A DNA stretch of 64,000 nt from positions 62,001 through 126,000 of the forward strand of contig JAUNUP010000001.1 in the NCBI GenBank assembly GCA_030538115.1, written 5' to 3'. The position numbers and the translations under genes are program-made. Under the pieces are notes generated by a model. That model saw only the letters and a list, made by a program, of their open reading frames with translations, had not been told where the DNA came from and made no database searches. This DNA comes from Dermatophilus congolensis. Lineage in GTDB: Bacteria > Actinomycetota > Actinomycetes > Actinomycetales > Dermatophilaceae. Positions 28,077 to 38,542 of this stretch are shown piece by piece; the first letter of the stretch is position 1, and every line of letters begins with the position of its first letter.

Positions 28077-29886
28077 CGTCCTGTTCCACTTCGGGGCTCT
28101 CGTCGTGTCTGAGCGAGGCCACGTCGACCGCGGAGATGCGCACCGGCGGCCCGAACGGGTCGGCCGATGTGCCGGGCAGGTAACTGGTGGCACGGGGGCC
28201 ACGCCACGGGAGGTCGGCCGCAGGCAGCGCGATGACGAGGCCCGGCGCCGTCTCGTCGACGTTCCACACGTCGTAGCAGTCGAGAACGGCGGTCGGGTCG
28301 CTGCTGCGCAGGATCACGCAGCCGGGATAGTCGCGCAGCAGGCCCTTGAGCATCTCCCTGCCCGCCTGGTCCAGCTGCTCGTCGACGTGATCGAGCAGCA
28401 GCAGCGGTGGGTCGTCCGCCAGGGCCTTCGCGAGCCTCAGTCGCGCCTGTTCGGGCACGTCGAGCGGCTCGCCGCCACGCCGGAGGGTCGTAGAGGTCCC
28501 GTCCGGGAGCGCTGAAATCGCCGGCAAGAGGCCCACGCGATCAAGCAGCTGATCCACGGGGGTCTCCGTCGAGGGCACCCGGTAGCGCACCACCCGCGCG
28601 ACCGTGCCTCGCTCGATCGGCACTGTGCGCGAGGCGAACCCGACCAGCCGACGTCGTTCGGCCGCAGGAAGGTCGCCGATTTGACGGCCGTCGACGACCA
28701 CCCACCCCTCGGCACCGTGCCGGTCGCCCGTGAGATACGAGAGCACCGCCTGCGTCCGTTTCGGCGACGTTCCGGTCAACAGCACGCGTGCCCCGGGGGC
28801 CGCGACGAGCTCGGGCAAGGAGCCTTCGCGATCGACGATGTCGGCGACATGCACGGCGCCTCTGGCAAGACCGGCAGGGCTCCCCCGCAGCCTGTTGCGC
28901 CGACGCTCCCGACGACGCCTGCGCTCACGTTCCTTGAGCGCGTGCGCGCGGGCCAGAACCGGTTCGAGCACAGCCTTCGCCGCCATCATGTTCTGCCGAT
29001 ACTCGCCCACGCGGCCCAGGTCGGAGACCGGCGCCGCGAGCATGCCCGCGATGAACACGGCCGTGGTCACCTCCGGGATGCCGAGGTGCCACCAAGCTCC
29101 CGCAACAGCGACGAGCACGGCCATCATGGCCGTCACCGACGCCGCAGCGCCGCGCATCGCCCCGGAGACGAGCGCCCGCTCGTGTGCCGCCGCGGAAACT
29201 TTCGCACTGAGCTTGTCGATGCGTTCGACCTCACGGTCGATACCACCGGAGACGCGAATAGCCTGCGCCGCAGTGACGGTGTCGGCGATCTGACCGGCCA
29301 TGGCACCCCGCACCTTGCGCAGACTCCGCGCCCGCCGCCTCAGGGGTGAGGCGAGCACGAGCATCAACACACCGAAGATCACCAGCGTCGCTGTCACGAC
29401 GACCGCCAACTGCGGTGTGAGCAGCAACATCGCGACCACGACGGCGACGATCAGCGGCACGCCGGAGGCGATCGGCGCGATGCCGAGCGACACCCAGTTC
29501 TTCACTGCCGTCAGGTCGTTCGTCGTGCGGGCGACCGTGATGCCAAGGTTCGCCGACCGCGTCGGCGCCAAGGCGGAGGTGACGAGCAGCGACCGGATCT
29601 CGCGCACGTAGTCCTGGCCGAGGTCTTCGGACACGACCCGCTCAGCGATGCGAGCCCCGCCGAAGCACAGCCCGGCGATCACCAAGGCCACGGCGGACAG
29701 CGCGGCCGGGCCCCCTGTGAGCAGCGTCGGCGTCAGATACGCCGTGAACACCGACAACCCGGCCTGAACCAGGCCGAGAGCCACGAGTACCGCGAGCTGA
29801 CGCCGACGCCGCCCCGTGAACAGAGGCGGCAGCGCCGACCGTTCGATCACCTGCTGTTCATCCCGAAGAACGGTGACCGGCGCCAT
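28063..29886 (-). CDS. ABC exporter half-transporter with degenerate ATPase domain
   Basis: 607 residues. Residues 28-300 form the membrane domain with about six hydrophobic segments, in the style of type IV exporters. A very basic linker (318-335) follows, then a nucleotide-binding fold at 340-550. Its catalytic motifs are eroded: Walker A reads LLTGTSPKRTQAVL (371-381, no GxGK[ST]); the signature LSGGQ reads LDVPEQ (475-480); the Walker B catalytic Glu is His500 in LLLLDHVD; the H-loop position reads LRSSD. It probably cannot hydrolyse ATP alone. It could be half of a heterodimer, but no partner is nearby, or a sensor coupled to the kinase. It starts 7 bp after the P-loop NTPase gene stops. 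The C-terminus is acidic. Confidence 0.82.
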   Translation of the reverse strand: MAPVTVLRDEQQVIERSALPPLFTGRRRRQLAVLVALGLVQAGLSVFTAYLTPTLLTGGPAALSAVALVIAGLCFGGARIAERVVSEDLGQDYVREIRSLLVTSALAPTRSANLGITVARTTNDLTAVKNWVSLGIAPIASGVPLIVAVVVAMLLLTPQLAVVVTATLVIFGVLMLVLASPLRRRARSLRKVRGAMAGQIADTVTAAQAIRVSGGIDREVERIDKLSAKVSAAAHERALVSGAMRGAAASVTAMMAVLVAVAGAWWHLGIPEVTTAVFIAGMLAAPVSDLGRVGEYRQNMMAAKAVLEPVLARAHALKERERRRRRERRRNRLRGSPAGLARGAVHVADIVDREGSLPELVAAPGARVLLTGTSPKRTQAVLSYLTGDRHGAEGWVVVDGRQIGDLPAAERRRLVGFASRTVPIERGTVARVVRYRVPSTETPVDQLLDRVGLLPAISALPDGTSTTLRRGGEPLDVPEQARLRLAKALADDPPLLLLDHVDEQLDQAGREMLKGLLRDYPGCVILRSSDPTAVLDCYDVWNVDETAPGLVIALPAADLPWRGPRATSYLPGTSADPFGPPVRISAVDVASLRHDESPEVEQDDDDE

Positions 29887-29893
29887 GCCCCAT

Positions 29894-31087
29894 TCATACC
29901 CCGGCGACCTCGCGGGCGACCTCAGGCAGGCACAGGTCGTATGTCTGAATGATCGGGACGTCGACGACCGCTGCCGCCTCCGAGATGACGAGCGGTGCCG
30001 CCGTGAGCTTGCCGCTGATGGCGACGAGGGGCAGTTCGGCCTCCGCGAGGACGAGCGATCCGGCCGCGGCGCTGAGCGCCTCGCCACAGGCGAACACGAC
30101 GCGGTCGACGAGCTCTCGGAAGTCGGAGTCGTGCAGCAGCGCGGCGGTCTCTCCCTGGTAGATGCCATCCGCGATCTCGACGATGACGGCATCGGGCTCG
30201 TCCCGGCCCGCCAGCTCGGCGACCGTGGAGAAGACCAGGTCTTTCACCTCGTCGAACGTGAGTTTGAAGGTGGAGACGAGACCGAAATCGGTGAAGTCGA
30301 CCACCTGGTCGGCGCCGGCGTCGTTGTACAGGTTCGAGTCGTTGCCCGCCCCGGTTCCGGTGGCCTTGCCCGCGTTCACGATGAAGCCCGCGTTACCGAG
30401 TCCGTTGACGAGGCAGCCAAGCGTCGTCGACTTGCCGGAGTTCATCGACGAGCCGAAGACCATGACGATGCGGGGCCGCTTGGTCACCGCGTCGATTTCG
30501 GCCTTCGCCTCGGCCCACGGGCGGATCTTCGCGGGAGCCACGCGGCGAAGGTTGATGACACCCTCGTCGTCGGCGATCAGCCCGATCGGCTCGATCACGG
30601 TCGCGAGGTCGATGTCGAAGTGCTTGTGCAGCACCCGACCGGCCATGCCGCCGGCAGCGACGAGGTTGGTATAGCCGAGGTTCTCCGGAACCTCCGCGAG
30701 GAACTGGTCGGGTGCATACCGGTTGCCGTAGGCAACGACGATCTCGTCACCGGCGAACAGGTGGCGGCGGCGCGAGTTGTACGACTCGACGCGCTTGTGC
30801 TGCCCGATGACCCGTACACGCGCGAGCACGAGGTCACCCGCCGCAGGCACCACCCCGTCTCCGCGAACGATGCTGTAGCCCTCGCACTCGTTCGCCCGCG
30901 TCTCCCGCGCGAAGAACCTTGCCGTGTAAGCCTTCTTCGCACGCCGCAGCCGTCGCGGACGCAGCGGCACCGTCTCGATACCGGAGACCTGCATCGCCTC
31001 CGCCGTACCTTCGGGCAGCTCGCGCAGCGACTGCTCGAGCAGTGACAGCGTCTCGTCGAGCTTCGCGACTGATTCGGTCGTCGTCAT
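29894..31087 (-). CDS. P-loop NTPase of unknown function (SIMIBI-like)
   Basis: 397 residues. The N-terminal 200 residues include a basic segment (LRPRRLRRAKKAYTARFF) and a beta-rich part (GDLVLARVRVIGQHKRVE). The C-terminal half begins with a clear Walker A, MVFGSSMNSGKSTTL, followed by NAGKATGTGAGNDSNLY and VIVEIADGIYQGETAAL. That layout resembles dethiobiotin synthetase/MobB/CobQ-type (SIMIBI) ATPases. No substrate can be assigned. It is the first gene of a tight operon with the degenerate ABC protein and the histidine kinase, and may act with them. The ATG at 31087 is the first in frame. Confidence 0.7.
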   Translation of the reverse strand: MTTTESVAKLDETLSLLEQSLRELPEGTAEAMQVSGIETVPLRPRRLRRAKKAYTARFFARETRANECEGYSIVRGDGVVPAAGDLVLARVRVIGQHKRVESYNSRRRHLFAGDEIVVAYGNRYAPDQFLAEVPENLGYTNLVAAGGMAGRVLHKHFDIDLATVIEPIGLIADDEGVINLRRVAPAKIRPWAEAKAEIDAVTKRPRIVMVFGSSMNSGKSTTLGCLVNGLGNAGFIVNAGKATGTGAGNDSNLYNDAGADQVVDFTDFGLVSTFKLTFDEVKDLVFSTVAELAGRDEPDAVIVEIADGIYQGETAALLHDSDFRELVDRVVFACGEALSAAAGSLVLAEAELPLVAISGKLTAAPLVISEAAAVVDVPIIQTYDLCLPEVAREVAGV

Positions 31088-31276
31088 CTGTCTTCCGGCC
31101 TTTCATCTGTCAGGCACGGTGAAATCACCGCGCAGACAGCGACGCTAGACAGCGATCGTGACGAGAGAGTGGCCAGCCGATGAGACTGTTCTTAGGCGCG
31201 CGACGGACGCTGTGCCACGTGACGAGGCGAGTCCGAGGATTTCGACCACCCGCCAATCACCAACGCGCGCAACGAT

Positions 31277-32053
31277 TTACGGACCCCAGACGGTGAGCTC
31301 TCCGGTGTCCTGGTAGAGGAGCGGGCTGCTCGAGTACGCCTCGTTGGATGCATCGAGCAAGCTGGTCAGCTGCGGCAACACCCCGAACGGCGCGGTCGCC
31401 GACATGGCCATGTTGTGGATGTCGGCGTGAGCGGATCGAGGGGTCATGTTCTCGTCGAACCGGGTCGAACCGGTGACACGAGTGAAGCCTTCCTGGATGG
31501 GGGCCGGCTCCAATGCGCCTGAGTCCTCATCGATCGCATATGCGACGAGAGTCACGTCGGGGCGCGTGTCGTATGTGTCGACCGCGATGTCGATCGGGCC
31601 GGTGTAGCCGTACGCCAGAGCCGCGCCGACGGCAAGCACGTACGTATCGGCCACCACCGATTCGACGTCGGTCAGGGGCACACCGCCCACGTGCACGCTG
31701 CCGTCGTCGAAGACGTCGGAACGCGTGAGGGCGAACGCAATGAATCCGCTCTGCCCGAAGCCGATCTGCACCTCGAGATGGGGTGCCGCTTCACCGCCGG
31801 TGACCGTGACCAGGCTGTGGAAGCCGCCCCAGTCCAGCGGAAAGCCGGGGCCGATGTAGCTGATCGGGCCGCTCGGAAAATCGACGGTCGACGTGGCGAT
31901 CTCGAGTACCGAGCGCACCTTCTCTTCAGACAGTGCCTCGGTCTCGAGCGGCAGGTCTGACAGATGCGCCACACCGACGATCCAGGCGCGCTTCGACGTG
32001 TCGAGAAAAGCGGCCGCCAAGTCCAGCGCTTCGAACGTTGCCTCGTTGGTCAC
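31277..32053 (-). CDS. Protein of unknown function
   Basis: 258 residues, not recognised. No signal peptide, membrane segment or known motif. The middle is beta-rich with many Gly/Val/Thr (PSGPISYIGPGFPLDWGG, LEVQIGFGQSGFIAFAL, PLTDVESVVADTYVLAVG); the protein is acidic. AAGGA lies about ten bases before the GTG at 32053. It precedes the P-loop NTPase gene by 190 bp on the same strand, so it may belong to the same cluster, but the gap leaves that open. Downstream 31088-31276 shows no clear terminator. Confidence 0.65.
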   Translation of the reverse strand: MTNEATFEALDLAAAFLDTSKRAWIVGVAHLSDLPLETEALSEEKVRSVLEIATSTVDFPSGPISYIGPGFPLDWGGFHSLVTVTGGEAAPHLEVQIGFGQSGFIAFALTRSDVFDDGSVHVGGVPLTDVESVVADTYVLAVGAALAYGYTGPIDIAVDTYDTRPDVTLVAYAIDEDSGALEPAPIQEGFTRVTGSTRFDENMTPRSAHADIHNMAMSATAPFGVLPQLTSLLDASNEAYSSSPLLYQDTGELTVWGP

Positions 32054-32188
32054 GGCGAGCTCGTCCTTCCATCACATCGATCGATCCATCCAGATACTCT
32101 TCGGCCGCCAGAGCCACTCCTGGAGGCGAATCGTAGCGACGAACTCTATTGCAGCATCTGGACACTCGCTCTGGTCGCGTCCTGAACG

Positions 32189-32230
32189 CCCGAGCTCCGG
32201 ACCACGCATCGGCACGGCCCGGAGCTCGGG
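32189..32230 (-). terminator. Probable terminator after leuA
   Basis: CCCGAGCTCCGG pairs with CCGGAGCTCGGG (12 bp) around an 18-base loop, immediately downstream of the leuA stop. No T-run on the - side. Confidence 0.55.
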
Positions 32231-32242
32231 AAGGGCAGTGGA

Positions 32243-34048
<1,806 letters not shown>

Positions 34049-34106
34049 TTACTCGGGTTACGTCGATTCGTGGCTGTCAGGGATTGCAGGCCGGGCAGCA
34101 TCGACT

Positions 34107-34144
34107 CCGCGACGGGGAGGGCCTGTCAGAAGGACCCGTCGCGG
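34107..34144 (-). promoter_or_regulatory. Leader hairpin of leuA attenuator
   Basis: CCGCGACGGG pairs with CCCGTCGCGG (10 bp, arms 34135-34144 and 34107-34116). A competing stem, CAGGCC (34120-34125) with GGCCTG (34087-34092), has one arm in the loop of the first, so the two cannot form together. The first arm lies inside the leader peptide codons, so ribosome position can choose between them. Confidence 0.6.
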
Positions 34145-34188
34145 CGAGTAAGCAGCAGCCCGTAGTGGGCTTGCGACAACCAACGCAC
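34126..34188 (-). CDS. leuA leader peptide (Leu-rich, attenuator)
   Basis: 20 codons from GTG to TGA, giving VRWLSQAHYGLLLTRRDGSF, with leucines at positions 4, 11, 12 and 13 (three consecutive Leu codons CTG CTG CTT). TACCTT (34195-34200 on the - strand) ends six bases before the start, suggesting a leaderless transcript. Leucine attenuators before leuA are established in actinobacteria, and the position, codon content and overlapping hairpins fit that pattern. Ribosome stalling at the Leu codons when leucine is scarce would favour the alternative structure. Confidence 0.72.
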   Translation of the reverse strand: MRWLSQAHYGLLLTRRDGSF

Positions 34189-34292
34189 GTCGTCAAGGTA
34201 GCACGCGGTCGGGGGCGAGTCGTGAAATCGTTTGTCGACCCGGCGGCGAAGACTTCACGGCGCGGCCGAGGCAAGGGGTCGAGGGCGCGGGG

Positions 34293-35210
34293 TCAGAAGC
34301 CGAGTTTGCGGAGTTGGCGGGGGTCTCTCTGCCAGTCCTTCGCGACCTTGACGTGCAGGTCGAGGTAGACCTTCTGGCCCAGGAGCTCTTCGATCTGGGT
34401 GCGGGCACGCGTGCCCACCTCGCGGAGGCGGGAGCCACCTTTGCCGATGATGATGGCCTTCTGGCTGTCACGCTCCACGAAGACGTGTACGCGCACGTCG
34501 GTCATCGGAGAGTTCGCCGGGCGGCCTTCGCGAGGCACCATCTCCTCGACCACCACGGCAAGACTGTGCGGCAGTTCGTCGCGCACACCCTCCAGGGCGG
34601 CTTCGCGTACGAGTTCGGCGATCATCACATCGGTGGGTTCGTCGGTGAGCACACCGTCGGGGTACAGCTGCGGCGACGTCGGCAGATGCGAGCTGAGCAC
34701 CTTGACCACCACGTCGACCTGCTCGCCCGTGGTCGCGGAGACCGGAACGATGTCGGCCCAGTCGCCGAGCTGGTCGATGGCGATGAGATGTTCGGCCAGT
34801 CGCTGCTTGTCGACGAGGTCGGCCTTGGTGGCCAGCGCCACGACCGGCGTCTTACGCGCCCGCTGCAGCTCGGCGAGCTCCTTGGCGATGAACGTGTCAC
34901 CGGGGCCGATGCGCTGATCGGCGGGCAGACAGAAGCCCACGACGTCGACGTCGAGCAGCGTCTCGCGCACAAGGTCGTTGAGCCGCTGCCCCAACAGGGT
35001 GCGCGGCTTGTGCAGACCGGGGGTGTCAACGAGGATCAGTTGCGCCGCCTCGGTCGTAAGGATGCCGCGGATCGTGTGCCGTGTCGTCTGCGGCTTGCTG
35101 GAGGTGATCGCGACCTTCTCGCCGACGATCGCGTTGGTCAGCGTCGACTTGCCCGCGTTCGGGCGCCCGACGAGCGCACCGAATCCGGCGCGGTAGCCGT
35201 CAGCCGTCAT
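34293..35210 (-). CDS. era: GTPase Era
   Basis: About 305 residues. Essential small-subunit assembly GTPase that binds 16S rRNA. GTPase motifs: GRPNAGKSTLTNAIVGEKVAI (G1, 9-29 region), KPQTTRH (G2), LVDTPGLHK (G3), TKAD (G4) and VSATTGE (G5). The C-terminal KH domain shows IIIGKGGSRLREVGTRAR. The ATG at 35210 shares a base with the TGA of the preceding CNNM gene, with AAGGGGG upstream; a GTG at 35213 is an alternative. Last gene of the phoH-ybeY-CNNM-era run. Confidence 0.95.
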   Translation of the reverse strand: MTADGYRAGFGALVGRPNAGKSTLTNAIVGEKVAITSSKPQTTRHTIRGILTTEAAQLILVDTPGLHKPRTLLGQRLNDLVRETLLDVDVVGFCLPADQRIGPGDTFIAKELAELQRARKTPVVALATKADLVDKQRLAEHLIAIDQLGDWADIVPVSATTGEQVDVVVKVLSSHLPTSPQLYPDGVLTDEPTDVMIAELVREAALEGVRDELPHSLAVVVEEMVPREGRPANSPMTDVRVHVFVERDSQKAIIIGKGGSRLREVGTRARTQIEELLGQKVYLDLHVKVAKDWQRDPRQLRKLGF

Positions 35211-36775
35211 CACCGTCCCCCTTGCTGATCTGAGGCGCCTCCGCCTTCTGCACCATCCGAGACGACGTCCGGCTGTCCTGCTGCTGTGTAGCGTCGCTCG
35301 TCTGCTGCTGGCCGCTCGGCGTACTCCCCGCCGTCGGAACCCACGGGGCGCCTCCCCGTGCGAGCCTCCTGCACGGTCTCCCCGGTCTCTCCTGCCTCCG
35401 GTGCCTGCGCCGACTCCGCTGACTCGGCCTCGACCTCGAGTTCGACCGTGGCGTGCCGGGTGTCGCTATCGGCGTCGGTGTCCTCGTCGGGTTCGTCGGT
35501 CGTGTCGACCTCGGGCGCGAGCTCGGCGATGACGGTGGCGACCCGGTGCTTGCGGCCGCCCATGCGATCGGCGGTGAGTTCGATGCCCTCTACCACCGCA
35601 GAGGAACCGAGGATCGGCACTCGCCCCAGCGCCTTCGCCAGCAGACCACCGACGGTGTCGACGTCGTCGACTTCTTCTTCGTCGAACTCGATGCCGAACA
35701 GGTCACCGAGGTCGTCGACGTGCAGGCCGGCAGGAACGCGGTAGGTGTTCTCGCCGAGTTGCTCGACCTTGGGTTCGTCTCGGTCGTGCTCGTCGGAGAT
35801 CTCGCCGACGATCTCTTCGATGATGTCTTCGATCGTGACGAGCCCTGCGGTGCCGCCGTATTCGTCGACGACGATCGCCATGTGCGTCTGATCGCGTTGC
35901 ATCTCGGTGAGCAGCAGGTCGGCCTGCTTGCTCTCCGGCACGAACGGCACGGGCCGCATGAGGTCGCTCACCGGCACCCAGTTGGCCTGCTGGTCGCTGT
36001 GCACCCGCGCCGCGACATCTTTGAAGTAGAGCAGCCCGAGTGGGTCGTCGGTGCCCTCACCGATCACCGGCACGCGCGAGTAGCCGCTGCGCAGGAACAG
36101 CTGCATCGCGTTGCCGAGATTCTTCTCGTGGCGAATCGAGATCATGTCGGTCCGCGGCACCATCACCTCGCGCACGACGGTGTCACCGAGATCGATGACG
36201 GAGTGGAGCATCGTGCGCTCCCCCTCCTCGATGATCCGCGACTCCCCTGCCAGGTCGACGAGTTCGCGCAGCTCGGCCTCCGACTCGAACGGGCCGTCGC
36301 GGTACCCCTTGCCGGGCGTGACCGCGTTGCCGAGCATGATGAGCAGGCGTGCCAGCGGAGAGAGCACCTTGCGCAGGCGCACGATGTTCGGCGCCGCCAT
36401 GAGTGAGATCGACTCCGAATGCTGCTGCCCCAGCGTGGCCGGGCTGACGCCGACGATGACGAACGACGCGATGACCATCACGCCCACGGAGGCGGCCAGC
36501 ACTTTCCACGTTTCGGTGAACACGTCCTCGAAACCCATGGTGACGAGCACGGCCGCGGTCATCTCGAGGGTGACACGCACGAACGTCGTCACCGACAGGT
36601 ACGAGGCGCTGTCGTCGCTGATGAGCTGCAGCTTCTCGGCACCGCGCCGCTCGTCTTCGACCAGGGAGCGCACGTGCGAGGGCGAGATCTTCTTGATCGC
36701 GGCCTCGGCGGCGGCGAGTAGGTAGGCGGCGAGCAGGCAGGCCGCGACCACGGCGGCGATGATCCAGGGGTTCAC
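35210..36775 (-). CDS. CNNM/CBS-domain hemolysin-family membrane protein
   Basis: 521 residues. Order: DUF21/CNNM membrane domain (1-130, three hydrophobic segments, first at 3-24), paired CBS domains (about 205-325, with [13 protein letters not shown] and [19 protein letters not shown]), a CorC_HlyC transporter-associated domain (about 335-420) and a long acidic low-complexity tail (420-521). Related proteins act in magnesium/cobalt transport; the substrate here is not known. The GTG overlaps the ybeY stop by four bases. The tail is longer than in most relatives. Confidence 0.88.
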   Translation of the reverse strand: MNPWIIAAVVAACLLAAYLLAAAEAAIKKISPSHVRSLVEDERRGAEKLQLISDDSASYLSVTTFVRVTLEMTAAVLVTMGFEDVFTETWKVLAASVGVMVIASFVIVGVSPATLGQQHSESISLMAAPNIVRLRKVLSPLARLLIMLGNAVTPGKGYRDGPFESEAELRELVDLAGESRIIEEGERTMLHSVIDLGDTVVREVMVPRTDMISIRHEKNLGNAMQLFLRSGYSRVPVIGEGTDDPLGLLYFKDVAARVHSDQQANWVPVSDLMRPVPFVPESKQADLLLTEMQRDQTHMAIVVDEYGGTAGLVTIEDIIEEIVGEISDEHDRDEPKVEQLGENTYRVPAGLHVDDLGDLFGIEFDEEEVDDVDTVGGLLAKALGRVPILGSSAVVEGIELTADRMGGRKHRVATVIAELAPEVDTTDEPDEDTDADSDTRHATVELEVEAESAESAQAPEAGETGETVQEARTGRRPVGSDGGEYAERPAADERRYTAAGQPDVVSDGAEGGGASDQQGGR

Positions 36776-37239
36776 CGGGGCTGCGCCTCACGTCCGGCGA
36801 GAAAGGTCAGCAGCAAGGTGCGCTGCAACTCGAACATCTCCTTCTCGTCCTCCGGCGTCGCGTGGTCGAAGCCGAGCAGGTGCAAGATGCCGTGGGTGAG
36901 AAGCAGCAGCACCTCCTCCGCGGTCGTGTGACCGACGGCGGCAGCCTGCTTCGCGGCGACGCTCGGGCAGATCACCACGTCGCCGAGCACGCCCTCCTCA
37001 GGCTCCACTCCCTCGCGGCCGGGGGTGAGTTCGTCCATCGGAAAGCTCATGACGTCGGTCGGACCCTCGAGGTCCATCCAGCGCACGTGGAGGGTGGCCA
37101 TCGCGTCCTCGTCGACGAGCCGTACGCACAGCTCGGCGCGCGGGTGCACGCGCATCTCGTCCATGACGTAACGAGCGCACGCGACGAGTTCCAATTCGTC
37201 GAGCTCCGCGCCGGTTTCGTTGAGTACGTCGATGCTCAC
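36772..37239 (-). CDS. ybeY: rRNA maturation endoribonuclease YbeY
   Basis: 155 residues. Zinc-dependent RNase for 16S rRNA 3' maturation and ribosome quality control. The metal motif [11 protein letters not shown] is intact (His116, His120, His126), preceded by [11 protein letters not shown] and LGDVVICP. The GTG at 37239 has GGGAG five bases upstream and overlaps the phoH stop (GTGA). Both ends overlap neighbours, so it is in a tightly coupled operon. Confidence 0.95.
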   Translation of the reverse strand: MSIDVLNETGAELDELELVACARYVMDEMRVHPRAELCVRLVDEDAMATLHVRWMDLEGPTDVMSFPMDELTPGREGVEPEEGVLGDVVICPSVAAKQAAAVGHTTAEEVLLLLTHGILHLLGFDHATPEDEKEMFELQRTLLLTFLAGREAQPR

Positions 37240-38399
37240 GACTGCTCCCTCTTGTCCCTCGCGTGCGGTGCGGGCTTCACCGGATTCTCACCCGCGCGTG
37301 TCTCGGCCCGCGCGAAGCGCGCCCGGTTCTTCGCGTCCCAGCGGCCGTAGGCGTCGACGATCTCGCCGACAAGGCGGTGCCGCACCACGTCTTGCGACGA
37401 CAGGTACGCGAAGTGCACGTCGTCGATGCCGCCGAGGATGTCTTGCACCACCCGAAGGCCCGAGACCGTGCCGCCGGGCAGGTCGACCTGCGTGACGTCT
37501 CCGGTGACGACGATCTTGCTGCCGAAGCCGAGGCGGGTGAGAAACATCTTCATCTGCTCGGCCGAGGTGTTCTGGGCCTCGTCGAGAATGATGAACGCGT
37601 CGTTGAGGGTGCGGCCGCGCATGTAGGCCAGCGGCGCGACCTCGACGGTGCCGGTAGCCATGAGGCGCGGGATCGAGTCGGGGTCGACCATGTCGTGCAG
37701 CGCGTCGTAGAGCGGGCGCAGGTACGGGTCGATCTTGTCGTTGAGGGTGCCGGGCAGAAAGCCGAGGCGCTCTCCGGCCTCCACCGCGGGGCGGGTGAGG
37801 ATGATGCGGTTGATCTCGCGGGCCTGCAGCGCCGCCACGGCTTTCGCCATCGCCAGGTAGGTCTTGCCGGTGCCTGCGGGACCGATGCCGAAGACGACAG
37901 TGTGGGAGTCGATCGCGTCGACGTACCGCTTCTGCCCCAGCGTCTTGGGGCGGATCGTGCGGCCCCGGCTCGAGACGATGTTGGTGGTCAGCACGTCGGC
38001 GGGGCGCTCCCGCTCGCGGTCGCGCAGCATCCGCACCGAGCGGTCCACGGCATCCCCGGAGAGGGGCTGCCCGGCACCGGCGATGATGAGCAGTTCGTCG
38101 ACGAGCCGCTCGAGCAGGTCGCGTTCGCCCTGCGGCCCGCGAGCAGAGATCTCGTTGCCACGCACGTGCACATCGAGAGTCGGAAATGCGCGCTCGATCG
38201 TGCGAAGCAGTTCGTCGTGCGCGCCCAGCAGCGACAGCATCGACACGTGATCTGGAACCACGATGCTCAGCGAACCCGACTCCCCCGGCGGGGAAGCAAC
38301 CGGCTGCGCGGCGCTTGACTCGGTCGATGCAGGTGACTCGGGTGACTCAGGTTCGAGACCGTCACCGTCACCGGATGTAGGGGCGAGGAATGAAGACAT
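37236..38399 (-). CDS. PhoH-like ATPase
   Basis: About 387 residues. RNA-associated P-loop ATPase always found before ybeY. An N-terminal Ser/Glu/Pro-rich region (1-42) precedes a KH-like domain and the ATPase: [18 protein letters not shown] (Walker A, 171-180), [32 protein letters not shown] (Walker B) and [12 protein letters not shown]. The ATG at 38399 is preferred because GGAG lies six bases upstream; an ATG at 38411 would add four residues. Divergent from the lipoprotein gene. Confidence 0.9.
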   Translation of the reverse strand: MSSFLAPTSGDGDGLEPESPESPASTESSAAQPVASPPGESGSLSIVVPDHVSMLSLLGAHDELLRTIERAFPTLDVHVRGNEISARGPQGERDLLERLVDELLIIAGAGQPLSGDAVDRSVRMLRDRERERPADVLTTNIVSSRGRTIRPKTLGQKRYVDAIDSHTVVFGIGPAGTGKTYLAMAKAVAALQAREINRIILTRPAVEAGERLGFLPGTLNDKIDPYLRPLYDALHDMVDPDSIPRLMATGTVEVAPLAYMRGRTLNDAFIILDEAQNTSAEQMKMFLTRLGFGSKIVVTGDVTQVDLPGGTVSGLRVVQDILGGIDDVHFAYLSSQDVVRHRLVGEIVDAYGRWDAKNRARFARAETRAGENPVKPAPHARDKREQS

Positions 38400-38542
38400 G
38401 TCGCGCTCCATCGTACGTGCGTCACCGAGAAACGCCTCACCGCCGGGAATCGACGAACTCCCTCCCGGGCGACCGTGCCACTGTGCCTGACCGCACTTCG
38501 GGTATCGCAGACCCTCTCACGCCGGGTGGGAGACCATGGAGT

